A stretch of DNA of 64,000 nt from positions 8,122,001-8,186,000 of the forward strand of contig NGZR01000001.1 in NCBI GenBank assembly GCA_002197995.1. Direction: 5' to 3'. A program made the position numbers and the translations under genes. Below are positions 23,512 through 36,680 of the stretch, piece by piece (positions within the stretch are counted from its first letter, which is position 1; every line of letters begins with the position of its first letter). This DNA is from Gaeumannomyces sp. JS-464 (Eukaryota > Ascomycota > Sordariomycetes > Magnaporthales > Magnaporthaceae). The notes below the pieces were generated by a model. The model did no database searches, had not been told where the DNA came from, and saw only the letters and a list, made by a program, of their open reading frames with translations.

Positions 23512-24957
23512 TGGGGCAGGGAAATATTGGACGATCTCAGCCCCCGCCCGGCCCTGCTTGCTTTGACTTCCCCTTGCCGCCTTGTTCTCGCCTTTCTTTT
23601 TTATCGTGCTCCCTCCCTCGGGACGCGCCCCGATCCTGTGATTGGGAAATCTAGCTGTCGCAAAGATCGACGATACCGGGCAGTGCGTCCGCGTGCAGAC
23701 CCCAGGCCTGGCAGCCCCTGTTGGCTCGAGTACCTATTAATCCAGGGCCCGCTGCCCCTTTTGTCGTCAGTCTGCCCTTGAACTGGATTCAGCTTTTTTG
23801 GGATCGGTCTTTTGATCGATTTCATCATCACCATCATCGTCATCTCCATAAAAGTAGTGCATTGCCAGTTGGCGACCACACCGCCGGATTGCACTAGCGA
23901 CGCCTCCTCGGCCGATAGTTTTCGATGCCAACACCTCAATACCCAAATATTTTTCTCTTTTCTTTCTTGGTTCTCTGTGGCCCCAGCCTTTTCGCTTTCG
24001 AGGCCGCCCCCAACCGCCACCCACAACCGTAGCCGATCACACCACATTCTCCCGAGTGCCTGCCGCCCCTCGCCAGCCCGGACCCGCCATTCGGTATTAG
24101 TTGTGCAATCTCAGACTTCTTTCTGCCCTTTTCTGGATCTGGACCGTGCACATGTGCTGCACCTGCCGGCACATTCCCACCTAAGCACATCGCGACCAGA
24201 AGAGGTACATCAAGGAAGGAGGCAAAAAAGTGTCAAGCTCAGTCAGCCCGACAGCTGGCCGCCACCTCCGCCAATCTCCCTAGCCTCCTCCCGCTCCCGT
24301 AGCCCCAGATCACGGGGCGAAATCGAGCAGAGAGTGCCGCTCACCCGTGTTACGTCGTGCGGTGGCACATTGCAAAAGGGCGGCGATTGGGGTCAGATGC
24401 GGGAGCATTCGCAGTTTGGTGGTACCGCGTCCGTCCTGGCCCGTCTCATCATCACTGCCTCACTCACCCTTGGTCCAACGCCTGGAACACCGTGCGGGAC
24501 AAAAACAGGCAGAAAACAGCAAAAGGGAAACAGAATTTGACGACGACAGAAAAGAGGGCCGCCTGGAGACGCTGAGCGGGTCGCCCGTGTTCAAAGACCC
24601 CAGCCCCCAGCAGGCCTGACCCTGGCCCCTTCCTGCCTCCCCTGCCCACCCTTGCTTTCTTTCCCCTGCCTGCTCCGCTTCTGGCTTGCTTGCCTCTCGC
24701 CGTGCGCGCCTTCCCCCAACCTGCATGGGTCGGGCTGGTTCCCAGCAGATTCTGGTCATCACCCACGTCACCAGGCCTCGCAGGTCTTTTTTGTCTGATT
24801 TTATTTTTCAGGCCCTGGCTCGGCAACCCTGGCGAGAGCCTCCTGGTCAGCAAACCAACCAAAGCGCCAAACCAGCCCGACTGGGCGTGGCCTCTAATAA
24901 CTGGTTTTCTCCCCTTCCACCCACCCGAGTCTGCGGGCAACCGATACCTCTTTGTTC

Positions 24958-24979
24958 CCGCCGCCGCCGCCGCCGCCGC
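24958..24979. repeat. (CCG)7 microsatellite
   Basis: Seven CCG units plus one C in the presumed 5' region of the SYLF gene. Confidence 0.85.
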
Positions 24980-25424
24980 ACGCCCAACCCTGGCCCTAAC
25001 CTTGGGATCCAGGAACCTACCGACGAAGGTTCCCAGCAGCTGCAGCACCGCACTCTGTGTTGGCTTGCTGCATTCTGAGGTGCTGGGAAGCTGGGCAGCA
25101 CTGGCGGCTTGGACGATACTTTTTCATACTTTTGCGAGCCCATTGTCTCTCCATCCCACCCGCCCTACCTCAGTTTGGTTCTTTTTTCCCCCCTCGACAA
25201 GGATACACGCTGGACCAAACGCCGTCGCTGCCGCCACCGGCCAGCCGACGCTACGCCACCCCAGAACGGGACGAAACGAAATACAATAAAGACCGGAGAC
25301 GGCTGCCGCCTCCCACCCACGACTAGCCCCGGAAACACACACGCCAGCTCCACCAAGCTGGCTTCTGTCCTCGAGGGCAGCAGACACTCTCTTCCACAAC
25401 AACCGACACGAGTCCGACGCCACC

Positions 25425-27831
25425 ATGCAGCGAATGTCACTGCTGATGCCGTCCTGGGACCGCACCAGGTCGGTCGACGGCAAGGGCAATGGTAGCGCCC
25501 TTAGCAGGGTTTTTGGCTGGGCCGACAAGACCGGTGCCGGCCGCCGCTCGACCGTCGCTCCCTCACTGGGAACCGTCTCCGAGACGGGGAAACCGGCACA
25601 ACAGCCCGTCCAACAGTCAAAGTTCGGCCGCGAGGCTTACTGGCCAAGCAGTCTAGAGAAAGAGTGCGAGAAGGCCGCCCGCATATTAAAGTCTTTTTGC
25701 AGTAAGTGCAGTCTACTGGTTTTTGGTCGAGTTTCTACTTCGCTAGTCCCATCAGCTGGCTCCATTGGTCCGCTTGTGTTCGCCAGGAGGAAGCAAGCGA
25801 CCGAGTTAAGACCACGAACTAACCAGAGCTTGAATCTCGCCGCCTGCAGCCGACGGCTTCATCTCGTACGAACCACAAGACGACGAAGCCATGTCCGCAA
25901 CACCCACGACGACAACGCCACCAACGCCCCCTCCAGCTACAGCCCGCGCAAGATCCTCAACACAGACTCAGATCATGAAGAAGATACCGTCCAGGATAGT
26001 CCAGAACGCTGTCGGGCTGGCTATCTTCTCATGTATGCGGTCGGGATTGTGGATGTCAGGATCAGGAGGCTCGGGCATCCTCATCGCCCGCAAAGCTGAT
26101 GGCACGTGGTCTACTCCGTCAGGCATCCTCCTGCACACATCAGCGCTAGGATTCGTCATCGGCGTCGATATCTACGACTGCGTCTTGGTGATCAACAGCG
26201 TCCCGGCCCTGGAAATGTTCACACGGGCCCGCGTCACCCTAGGCGCCGATGTGCCCCTTACCGTGGGGCCCGTCGCCCCTATGGGTCTGCTCGAAAACGA
26301 CAGTTCCAGGTGGAGGGATCTCGACAACACGGTTCTGACCTATCTCAAGGCTAGGGGCCAGCACCGGGCCGTAAAGCTGGATGGTTCGCTGGTGACGGAG
26401 CGCGGAAATGAGAACGAGAAGTTCTACGGGTCTAGTGTCGAGGTGCTCGACGTCCTGGCCGGGAACGTCCGCAAGTCTGTCCCCGAGATCGCACCTCTGT
26501 TTGAGGCGATCAAGGCCGCCGAGGGCCGTAGCGACTTCGACCATCGGGATCATGCAATCGCTGGCACGGCAACCAGCGCCTGGCGACGCGACTATCGAGA
26601 CCCCAACCGGGACGCCCGCATCACCCACCAAGTCGACTTTTGGCCTCCCCAGCGCTGATGACCCAGATCCTTTTGGGGTAATTGCACTGGAGATGGCTGG
26701 GCTGGAAATCCGCGAGGCAGGAAACAAAAATCGCCCGGTCAGCAGCCAGATCGACTACTCCCCGAGCCCCACCAGCCCCCTGTTTAGCAACTTCAACCGC
26801 CAAAGCGTCGACACCTGTCTCAGCACCAGCAACAGGGGGAGCTACATGTCAAACAGGACCCAGGCTACCACGATGACGGATGCCTATACGCAGACCGACG
26901 TGGGCGAGTCTACCAGCCCCTCTCCTTGCCTGCTCCAGGAGGGCGATGACAAGGCCGCTGCCTCCCCAGAGGCTGCCGCCGTCGTTCCGGAACCCGAGGA
27001 GATTGACTACACGAAGATTGATCTGAGTGCCCTTGAGGGCCTGAATCGCCACTCCTTGGATGCCCCCCCGTCATCCCCACCCCACCGGCACCTTCTGTCG
27101 TGACAGTTCTCTCGCGGAGCCAGCCTCCTGCTCCCAAGGCTCAGGAAGTTCGACAGGAGCCCATTGATGACGGTTCTGCCATGCACGACGAACCCATATC
27201 TGCTCCCATCTCGGACGACGAGGAAGATCGCGATGGTGACGCCGACGACGAAGATGACGAGGAGGACGACGAGGATGAGCCCATCATCTTCGAAGTCGCC
27301 ACAGCGGCCCAGCCCGCGCGCACTGCCATCATGGCCACTCAGGTCACGCAGGTGATCCAAGCCAAGGGGGCTTTGGTCACCATCCCCAAACGCCTTGCGC
27401 CAGCACTGCCGGAGAGGAACCCGGCTCGCCGATCACGAGCCAGCAGAAGCGACTACAGCGGGGACGTCTCGGCCCTGCAGAGCCCCGCTCGGCCGTCTTT
27501 TGATTCTAGCGTGAAGGGCGAGGACCGAAGCCCTAGCCCCGCGACCGAGACGCGCCAGAACGACGACATGATGGAGACGACGCCGACTGCCACCCAATCT
27601 CACCATCGCACCACCTCGTCTGTCTACACTGCGGGACACGAGATGCTGGCTGCGCCCATCACGCCGCTTCCCACGGAGTGCTCTTCGGCCGATGAGTCGG
27701 TTCGTGAGCCCCAGACGCCCAGACTGGGCGATGACATTCGGCCCAAGCGCCACCAAGACACCAACGGAACACAGAACGACATGACGCTGAAACCTAATAA
27801 TTTTAATGCCGCCACCATCGAGGTCGTATAA
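25425..27831 (+). CDS. SYLF-domain (Ysc84-type) lipid-binding protein with acidic C-terminal tail
   Basis: The SYLF domain binds phosphoinositides and, in yeast Ysc84, actin at endocytic sites. Exon 1 is 25425-25701, the intron 25702-25849 (GTAAGT..CTGCAG, branch CTAAC), and exon 2 starts at 25850. The SYLF part (about residues 75-320) shows IPSRIVQNAVGLAIFS, the Gly-rich SGSGGSGILIARK and LGADVPLTVGPV. The long tail is low-complexity with a run of Asp/Glu near 27217-27283 and many Ser/Pro sites; no SH3 domain is visible. Two corrections join the frames: an extra base near 26539 and a missing base between about 27066 and 27095. Both frames otherwise read without stops, giving about 752 residues. 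The start ATG context is CACCATGC. Confidence 0.82.
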
Positions 27832-29598
27832 CCGCGAGACTATGGGCCACACACATACGTACGCACACGTACGCCTCTGAGGCGTTTTTTAACGAGACAT
27901 GATGAATCATACTATACCCTCTTGGCAACACTCTCCTTACCTAGTTATCGCATCATTACCAACTTACACGCGAGCCTTGCATCATTTCCATTTCCATTTT
28001 TTCCCCCCCTCTCGTCTTTTGTTTCTTGAGGATGTTGTTGTTATTCGAGAGATACCACGCATTTTCTGGCATCAGACCAGTCCAGACAGCGCGGTCGGTA
28101 GGCCTGCCTCTTGGGCAGGATTTCATCTGTGATAGGGGTGTGCATACCCTGTTTCTTCATATTTTACTCTTCCCCTTTTCACCCATTGTTACCTGATTAC
28201 ACGGCGCGTGCTCTGCGGTCTCCAAAGAGAAACAAACGGCGAACGATTTCCTGGGTTTTGGGTACTGTATACCACGGGCTGGGGGACAAAGGTCGGGCCA
28301 TATCAAGGGGCGCTCTCTGCGGGTTTGGAATACGGAGTCCACTTTTCTTTTTCACCCTGTCATTTGCTCATTTCTCTTCCCGCTGGGCGCTTTGGTTTCC
28401 GCAAGGTTCATCGTGTTGTGTCGGCATGACAGAGCATTCGCCTCCTCTTTTTTCTACTACTTTTATTTTCGAAATTTCTTATTTTCTTCGTAATGGTTGG
28501 GGTCATCGACGAGTCCTGCAGTGTTCATCATGATAAATGGGGTGCCTGCGGAAGAGGCGTTTTTTTTTATTCTCCTTACACATAGAGCCACCGGCCTTTT
28601 TACGACGCGCTACACTCGGCTGACGAGTCGTCGTGGTTAATGTGGCAACACATAGTTTGAGGACAGGAAAATAACGACGACGCGAGCGTGCAGGCGGGGT
28701 TGACGGATAGACTGTTTGTGGCCTGTTTGGCCCAGAGACTACCGAGCCTTGACATAGCCGCTTGCAAAATAATGACATCAACCAAACCATAACCAATCTT
28801 TCCCGCCAATGGCTGCGACTCGGGCGCCCACATGTGTGATAATGAATGTCTACCTAGATGTTGACATAGAGTTTGCACCGCCTTGGCATCAACCCTGACT
28901 GTCTGGGATGGGGACACCTCGCTACCTAGGTAGTTCGGACGACTCGTTGCCGGCACCGGAAACCAGCCGCATTATGTAGATATATGACCGTGAAACCTTT
29001 TCTCTCTCCCGGCGGTCCCAGTCGGGTCACTCTTGCGTGGTTTGTTTCCCTTGCCTTTGGGCGGTCCTGGGTCTGGGCAGGGATTGCACCTTTTGAGGGA
29101 TACGTGAAAAGGCATGAACCAACACTCGTCATAGCAACTATTCCTAAAATTCACGACACGAGGTGCTAGATACACAGGGAAAAAAAAGAAAAAAAAAAAA
29201 AAGGCGTCAATCCGATTTCTCGCGCGGGACGCATGTCGGTGACATCACACATAAAACACCAAGGATCAGCTGAATCAAGGGTCTGTATGCAATGGGATCT
29301 CCCTCCCTTGATCGGCGGATCGCCTTACTATCACAGCCTGGGGTATGTGGGATGCGGAATGCCACGTGCTGTTACGACAGAAGCCTCGGTTTTGTTCTGA
29401 GTTTCATTCAGCCTAAATATAGCTAGTAAAGGCGGTTCTACCGAAAAAGAAAAGAAAAGAAGAAACCTGGCTTCACGTGGCCAGGCAGGCGAATGCTAGG
29501 TGCTGTGAACCTTGCAAGTTCGCTGGCTGTCTGTCTGAATACAGGCATGCTGTTGCGGTACCGATGCTGTGCTATGCTATGCTGATGATTATGCCATA
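27832..29598. other. Convergent 3' region between SYLF gene and NTE1
   Basis: 1.8 kb, AT-richer, without a supportable gene. It contains a 12-bp palindrome CTACCTAGGTAG at 28922-28933 and A-rich runs at 29180-29203. Confidence 0.45.
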
Positions 29599-32500
29599 CT
29601 AGATACTGGCTCTCCGTGGAGCCATCGTTCTGCGGAGTGCCTTCTTGGCCTCTGTCTCCTCAATGAGAGAGAGTACACCATCTTCTCGTAGCTTCTGGAG
29701 GAACTCGCGACCGTAATGGTACCCGACGTGCACGATCTCGTCGAACTTGCCGAAGTCCAGCGTACCGTACTCGTCGATTGGAGGCCGCATGTAGATGCAC
29801 CCTGGCGTCATCTTGGCCCTCTCAAGCGCGTCCACGCTCGACACATACGCGAGGCGCGCCTGGATCTCGGCTAGGGTTGGCGGGTTCGGCGTGTTTGAGA
29901 AGGGGTTCCAGCGATTGACAAAGGCCCAGAGACCCGAGAGCGTGTCACCATAGGCTTGTGGTACGTCGTCATCCAAGGAGCCAACGTCGACCGCGAATAT
30001 GGTGTCAACTCCTAGTGACTTCATGTGTGATACAGTGAGATTGTCGATATATCCTCCGTCCAGCAGCATGCTACCCTCGTCGCAGAGGGGTGGGAGTAGG
30101 CCGGCGAGAGACATGGACGCCCTGACATAACGCCAGGCATAACCACTCGTGTGGATCTCGGCTCGGCTTTTGCTGATGTTTGTAGTGTTGCAATAGAACT
30201 CGAGCCAGAAATCTTCGATCTGTGTTTTCCCAAACGTCTTGTATATGCCTCGGTTGAACTCGTGCCCCGTCGTGTACGAGGCCGAGGGGTATGTCAGGTC
30301 CAGAGCAAAACGCCACATGCTCGCCATGCGGCCAGAAAACTTCTTGGTCAGGCCGAAGATAGGCACCACGTCCGCATGTCTCGCGTACAGCGCGCCGACA
30401 AACGACCCGATCGACGTGCCCCCGACAATGTCGATCGGGATGCCGCTCTCCTCCATGGCTCGGATGATGCCGACTTGGGCAATTCCTCGTGCACCACCGC
30501 CTCCCAGAACAAGCCCGACAGACTTGCCGCATAGCCGCCTGGCGAGACGGTGGAAATCTCCTTTGTAGGGCGCGTCGGGAGAGTAGAATGGGGTGTGTCG
30601 GACCTTCCTGGATGTGTACTTCTGGATCTCGGCCTGGATTATCTGGACCCTCTCCTTCAGGCTCGGGCCTGTCCGCTTGTTGGGCATAGGCACCGTCTGG
30701 CCCTGGAAGGCCATCTGTACGTGATGGTGGCCCCCGTTGATCCACATGCGGTTCTTGAGCCATGCCCGCGTCAGACCTGGCGAGCTGTACCTCTCGGCAT
30801 GGAGCAGCACCAGTGTCTTCCTCGCCGTGGACTTCATGCCCAACATGAAGCGCTCGTACTCGCCAACCTCCGGTGATCCTTCGGCCAGGCCCACGAGCAG
30901 AATGCAGTCGGCCTGTGTGATGCAAGTCTGGGTCCAGGGAGAGTTGACGTTGGTGTCTGCCAGAGTCAACGAGGTCAGTTACCTTTCCTGGACTCATGAA
31001 TCCTTCCAGGTAGGTGGGTAGGTAGATAGTTGGATCCGGCAAGGAAAGTGTGAAAGATGCCACATCAGGAAAAAATTAGAGTTTTTATTGGCCATCAACG
31101 GCTGGCAAGCCTTCGGCAATAGATTTTCTCATCATTTGGGCATTGCGTGGGAAAGGAGGTGTTCGACTGGTACACGGCGGGAAGGGGCGTGGGATAAATA
31201 TGGAAAATAAAGAAAGATGGGAAGAATTACTCACCGGCAACATAGATGACCAGGCCATACTTCTCTTCCAGGTCAGCTAGGTACTGCGACAGCTTCAGGT
31301 TGCCCATCTTGTTGAAGGCGTGTCTGCCCAGATGGTTGAGGATTGCAGACTGGGTGAGAGACGTCGCCCCATTGGGTGTGCCGATTTGGGTGAGCGCGGT
31401 CATCAACCTGCTCCCGAACTCTACGACAGGAACGCCGGCCGTAACCGGGAGGATCGCGACGGTGCGCAGGTTGAGAGTCGATGAACTTTTGTTGAGCGCG
31501 GCCTTCATGGCGCCCTCCTTGCCAACCACGCTTGATGGGTCGTCAACGATGCTCCTCATCCTGGAAGCTATGATCTTGGAGATTTTGATGGTGATGTTGG
31601 GGTGCTCCTGCGCGAGGCTGTTGAACAGAGTCCTCGGGAACTTGACTAGTTCTGTGTTCCGGATAGCGTGGAGTGTCCCGGTCCTGGCAGACTCAGTCAG
31701 GACCTCGAGCTCTCCGATACTCTCACCTTGTCCATACTCGGCCCGAACGTCAACGCCGCCGCCGTCTTTGCGATCCCCGACGAGCCGTAGGCGACCGTTG
31801 AGGACAATGTGGATGGCTTCGCTCTCCTCGCCGCCATGGAATATGACTTCTCCGGCATTGACCTGCAGCCACTCCAAGGCAAAGTCAATGTGCAGGATGA
31901 GGCGCGGGAGGAGGTTGGTTAGGCGCTTGGCGATGGTGAGCAGCACGATGGGGTATCGGTCCACAATCCTCTCCAGAGACTGCCTGGACAAGAAACCAAC
32001 GTAAACGTCCGTCTTTGCCACGACGTCGATGAACGATCGATGTGATGAGATGGTGCCGACATATCCCGCAAGGTTTCCTGGCTTAACAAGAGCTACGCTC
32101 CGACGGCTGCCCTTTCGCCCACGACGCCCATCGACGAACTTCATCCCTAAGGCGGGCATGGAAGAATGAGTTGTGGACGCCCTCCGACGATCTGACGACG
32201 AGTGCCTGGCTGCACTGCCGCGAGCAGGAGATGCGGAAGATGCGTTCCTTGAGACTTGCAAGATGTCTCCAGAGGACTCCTCAGAAGTCATGCAGACGTC
32301 GAGGAAGCCGTCGACGACATAGTAGAGCCCGGGATTCCTCTCTCCTTGTTCGACCAGCAGAGATCCCTTGGGGAAGTAGACGATTTCAACCTCATCTCGC
32401 ATGTCATGGGCCAAGGCCCGAGTGTTCACAGCTTGGTTGGGCAGACCTGTGCCTCCCGAGGTGATAGAGTCGGCATCGCCATCTGCAGATCCCCCGTAAG

Positions 32501-34454
32501 GATCTATCAACCCAAATGCGTTGTGACTGGAAACACCACGCTGGCGGATCTGGTCGTAGGACCCCAGCCGGGGCGAGCCCTCAGTAGACTCCGAGGTGCC
32601 GCTGGTATTTGTTGTTAAACCAATGGCCTTGAACATACACTCCAGTATGGACTCGCGGAAGATTCCATCCTCATCGACTGTCTCGCGCTTGTTCATCGAG
32701 ATACGAGCATGCCTCTGAGCCACGAACGGATTCGACACCCGCTGGGAGAGTGGCGACACAGCCTCCACCTCCATTGGGACAGTGGGTGTCGAGGAGCTTG
32801 GCGCGTCCATGTTGGCCGTGGAAGGCCGTCCACCGTTTCGGGAAAGCTGGATGTTGGTCAGCAAATCGGCGCCTGACCCCGACGTGCTCTTAGGGCCCCT
32901 GGGCAGCGAAATATTGTGCTGAGATGTCATGACGGAACTGTGCCGCTGCCTGTTGGAGAAGGCATGGACGGCGGCCTCCTTTCGGAGTGATGATGACGCC
33001 GAATGACGCCGACCACTGGAAGAATTGTGGAGCGCAATGCCTTTGGTGCAGTCACTATCACCCATGCGTTCCCGCTCTTTGCCGAACTTCTCCTTGAGCC
33101 TGTCGAGGGCGTCACCTCTCAAAAAATTAGGCAGCTCGCAGGTCGTGTACTCTATCATGCTCTTTTCGATCTGCAGAACATCGCGAGTGAGGCCGAGATA
33201 ATTGTAGGCTGTGGCGAGAGTGACCCTCTGAAACCGCGAGAGGATGACATGTACAATGTGGGCCGTGTACTTTGGGTATATCCGAATAAGCCTCCTGAAG
33301 GCACTGGCCGGGATGATGGCGATCGTTGTGTCCACGGTGGCTCGGGCAATGATGTCGGGATGTGCCGAGGTTGTGGCGTTCCTCTTGGGCACTGGGCGCT
33401 TGGGGCGCTGTTTGAGCGGCGGGTTCAGAGAGATGGGTGGAATGCTAGATGTTGAACGGCCTGGCTGTGGCTCCTGTTGTGTCCCATCCGCACCGGGCCT
33501 AGGAATCTGTGGCGTGCTAGGCACTGAAGTAGGTAGATCGTGCTGGTTGCGGAAGTTGTCGGACAGCCCTAGGCCAGTGTTCGCGTAGAGTCCCGTGGCC
33601 GAAGGGGGCTCGGACTCATCCTCGTTGTGACGGAGCTTGACGTCCTCAGTGAACAGAGACATGATAGAGAACAAAGATGACATAGGAGCGCCATTGTGGA
33701 CCTCGGTCAGCAGCTGGTAGCGCTGGTGACCCGAGTGATACTCCTCTTGTTCGTCACTGCTGGACTCGGAGATTGGCGATCCAGCGGTCGGGGGTGGCCG
33801 CCTTTCCCCCGACTTGACAAAAATCTCGACCAGGCCATCGACAACCATGCAAAAGCCCTTCTCCTCCTCGAGGTTGAATATCTCACCCGCGATGAGCTTC
33901 CGGGTTTGCATGCTCCGGGTAAGCTCATGAAACACCGGGCGCTCCAAGTACCCGAAGATCTTGATAGCGCTGAGAAACTCGTCTAGATAGTTGGAGAGCC
34001 CTGACTTGTCGCGCTCGGAGTGGGAGTCCACGAAAAGATCTAATTCTGGCTCTTTCCGTTGTGGTTCCGGGGGCAGGCGGGCATACATGTTGAGGTAGCG
34101 GTAGCGCACAAACCAGCTGGCCAAGGAGAATGCCGCTCCGATAATGACCATGCTATGGGGGCCGTATAGTGTCAGTGCCAGTTCAGGACATCTGTTGGGC
34201 CGAGGACAGCCACGGGAGAGAGGGTCAACATACAGCGTAGTTGCATTCATCGTAACGGTTAGGCTCGTGGAAAATATAGTGAAGAGCAGGCTGGGGACCG
34301 AGAAGGTGGTGATCCTGATGGCCCAATACAGGATCGACGACAGCAGCTGGAAGACGGACAGCGTGATGCTCCCAAACACGCCGAGCCAGGAACCTGACGC
34401 CTGCTGCTCCGCGGCCATGGCCGACGCCGACACGAGCCCCGTCACGTTCTCCAT
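29599..34454 (-). CDS. NTE1: Lysophospholipase NTE1 (patatin-like phospholipase), 3 exons, intact
   Basis: ER membrane esterase that deacylates phosphatidylcholine and lysophosphatidylcholine to glycerophosphocholine. Exons are 34454-34234, 34152-31235 and 30956-29599, giving 1498 residues, the normal fungal length. Order: N-terminal membrane helices; three cyclic-nucleotide-binding-like domains (cores include [27 protein letters not shown] and [15 protein letters not shown], the last with [10 protein letters not shown]); then the patatin domain with oxyanion loop GGGGARG, nucleophile motif GGTSIGS and catalytic DGG (LLDGGYIDN). The first intron (34233-34153) is 81 bp with no stop, so an uncorrected frame reads through it. 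Excising it gives a smooth membrane segment. The second intron is 31234-30957. No frameshift is seen across 4.5 kb of coding sequence. It is divergent from eIF2-alpha. Confidence 0.96.
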
Positions 34455-35474
34455 GATTCCGGCAGGCGGGGCCTCCAAAGGAGCAAGCTTTTTGACACAA
34501 AAGCCAAGGACGTGCCTCGGAAGCGGAGGTCGATTCTGCCGGCTCTTTGCTGAACACTCGGACAACTTCACCCCCGATCAGGATCCAGGCATGGCGCAAC
34601 AGCCCATCAGCCCGATCGACGGCCAACCAGAGCTTGGGATGCCGCCGTCCTGCAACCAGATGGCGTTGGGCTACAGGGTTCAAGCCTGATGCCGGCCATG
34701 GATTCCGCACTGTCGCATGTTAGAGGTGGCTCGGTGCGCTGCACAGGAGAGCCGGTGTTCAGGCTATCATGCTCTTGGAGGTATGACAGAAAGGAAGATG
34801 GAGGGTGGGAAAACAAAACTTAAAAGGGGTTTGGGTAGAAAGACGTGGAAAGAAGTTTGCGGTCATGGGAGTGGAGCACACGTAGAAAAAGCTCCGGCGT
34901 AAGAAATGAGCCACGAGCCGAGGGCATCCGTCACTGAGCCCCATCCCGACCAGCCCGTGCGTTTCCCATTCGGCAGGCGGTCTGGCGCCCTTGGTGGATT
35001 ATGCAATTAAACGGAACCGTTTTTCCTCCCCTCCCTCTTGCTTGTCAAGCGCTGGACGGGGCCAGGGCCAGCTTCCCCGTCAGCGACACTAGACCCCGCG
35101 CGCACCAACCCAAGCCTGTGCCGCCAGCGCCCAACGCCGCCACTCACTGCGAAAAGGCGACCCCACCATTCAGAGTCGACATCAGATCACAAACGGCCGA
35201 ATCGCAGCCAAAAATTCTGACCGTGACTCAAAACATCCTCACGGCGACGCCAACCCTCTTTAATAACCGCCGCTCCCCCGGAGACGAGGACAAAAATTAG
35301 CAGAGCAACCGGCTTCGCGCGAGCTGTCCCACGAGCGTTTGCGACTTTCCCGAACCGATATTGAAGCATCCCCGGTGCAAAAAGCTTCCGCGACGGCGCA
35401 GATTCGACCTGAACTCTTTATCGACATAATTTTTCCTCCCGATCTCGGGGCGACCAGCCGGAAACACAGCCAAA
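34455..35474. promoter_or_regulatory. Bidirectional promoter region of NTE1 and eIF2-alpha
   Basis: 1,020 bp between the two start codons, so both promoters and 5' UTRs must lie here. No further gene is seen. An upstream GTG-initiated extension of the NTE1 frame exists but has no ATG. Confidence 0.6.
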
Positions 35475-36680
35475 ATGTCGTTAACAAACTGCCGTTTTTA
35501 CGAGGAGAAGTACCCGGAGATCGACAGCTTTGTCATGGTCAATGGTAAGCAGCACATGCACACAGCAGCGCAGAAACCGCCAGCCCCGCGGTCGGCTGTA
35601 TGCAGACACCAGGCGCGAGACATGGAGGCTAACATTCAGTGCAGTCAAGCAGGTTCGTTCAGGGTCCTCGGCCGAGTGCTGGCGATGTGGTGCGACTACA
35701 GGCAGCTGACACAGGCAAATATCAAGATCGCGGACATGGGCGCGTACGTCAAGCTACTCGAGTACGATGGCATCGATGGCATGATCCTGCTCTCTGAGCT
35801 TTCGAGGCGTCGCATCCGAAGTATCCAGAAGCTCATCCGGGTCGGCCGCAACGAGGTCGTCGTGGTTCTCCGTGTCGACAAGGAGAAGGGTTACATCGAC
35901 CTGTCGAAGCGCCGTGTGTCGCAGGAGGATATCGTCAAGTGCGAGGAGAGGTACAACAAGAGCAAGATGGTCCACTCCATCATGCGCCACGTTGCCGAGA
36001 AGACGCTGGTCCCGATCGAGAGCCTGTACGAGGCCATCGCCTGGCCGTTGAACCGCAAGTACGGTCATTCGATCGACGCATTCAAGCTGTCAATAACGTG
36101 AGCTTGTCCCATGGTGCCCCGAGCGTCCGCCCTTTAGAGCCATCAGCGCTGCATGCTGCTGGTGATGCGCTAACCTTGGACGATCTCTCCTTGCCAGGAA
36201 CCCCGAGGTCTGGAACGACATCACTTTCCCCAGCGAGCCCGTCGCGGAGGAGCTGAAGTCATATATCAGCAAGCGGTTGACGCCGCAGCCGACCAAGGTC
36301 CGGGCGGACGTGGAGGTGACCTGCTTCGGATACGACGCATCGATGCGATCAAGACGGCCCTGAGGACGGCCGAGTCCCGTAACACAGACGACAACCAGGT
36401 CAAGGTCAAGCTGGTGTCGCCGCCACTCTACGTCTTGACTAGCACGTGCCTGGACAAGAACACAGGTATCACGCGATTGCAGGAGGCCATTGTGGACATC
36501 CGGACCAATATCGAGTCGGCAGGCGGCAAGCTGGTCGTCAAGATGGAGCCCAAGGCCGTTACCGAGTCCGACGATGCGGAGCTCCAGGCCCTCATGGAGA
36601 AGCGCGAGAGGGAGAATGCCGAGGTCAGCGGAGACGAGAGTGTCAGCGAAAGCGACGACAATGTCCCGGAGACCCTCTAA
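35475..36680 (+). CDS. SUI2: Translation initiation factor eIF2 alpha subunit (4 exons including an 8-nt microexon)
   Basis: Alpha subunit of eIF2, which delivers initiator Met-tRNA to the ribosome; phosphorylation of its conserved Ser in [12 protein letters not shown] shuts down general translation. Proposed exons are 35475-35544, 35645-35652 (8 nt), 35727-36097 and 36198-36680. The microexon supplies Val-Lys-Gln and rebuilds the near-invariant junction [13 protein letters not shown]. Both flanking introns have GT..AG ends and CTAAC/CTGAC branch-like sites. Without splicing the region stays open but inserts 58 foreign residues. One G is missing near 36337 ([11 protein letters not shown]). 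With it restored the exons total 933 nt, or 310 residues, the expected size. The C-terminus is acidic ([11 protein letters not shown]). Confidence 0.95.

Larger units (their letters stand above)
20078..25424. other. 5.3-kb non-coding stretch upstream of the SYLF gene
   Basis: No convincing protein. It is rich in simple sequence: A-rich runs near 20568-20590, 25 T at 20941-20965, (TGC)6 at 22711-22728, a GT-rich block at 23449-23511, 16 T near 23193-23209, and (CCG)7 at 24958-24979. The last kilobase before 25425 is C/T-rich. Open frames up to 242 codons occur in overlapping phases with no domain resemblance. An unrecognised, intron-rich or frameshifted gene cannot be excluded. Confidence 0.4.

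Noticed and set aside
30071..31063. 330-codon minus-strand frame overlapping NTE1
   Set aside because: Shifted reading of the NTE1 patatin exon; all recognised motifs are in the other frame.
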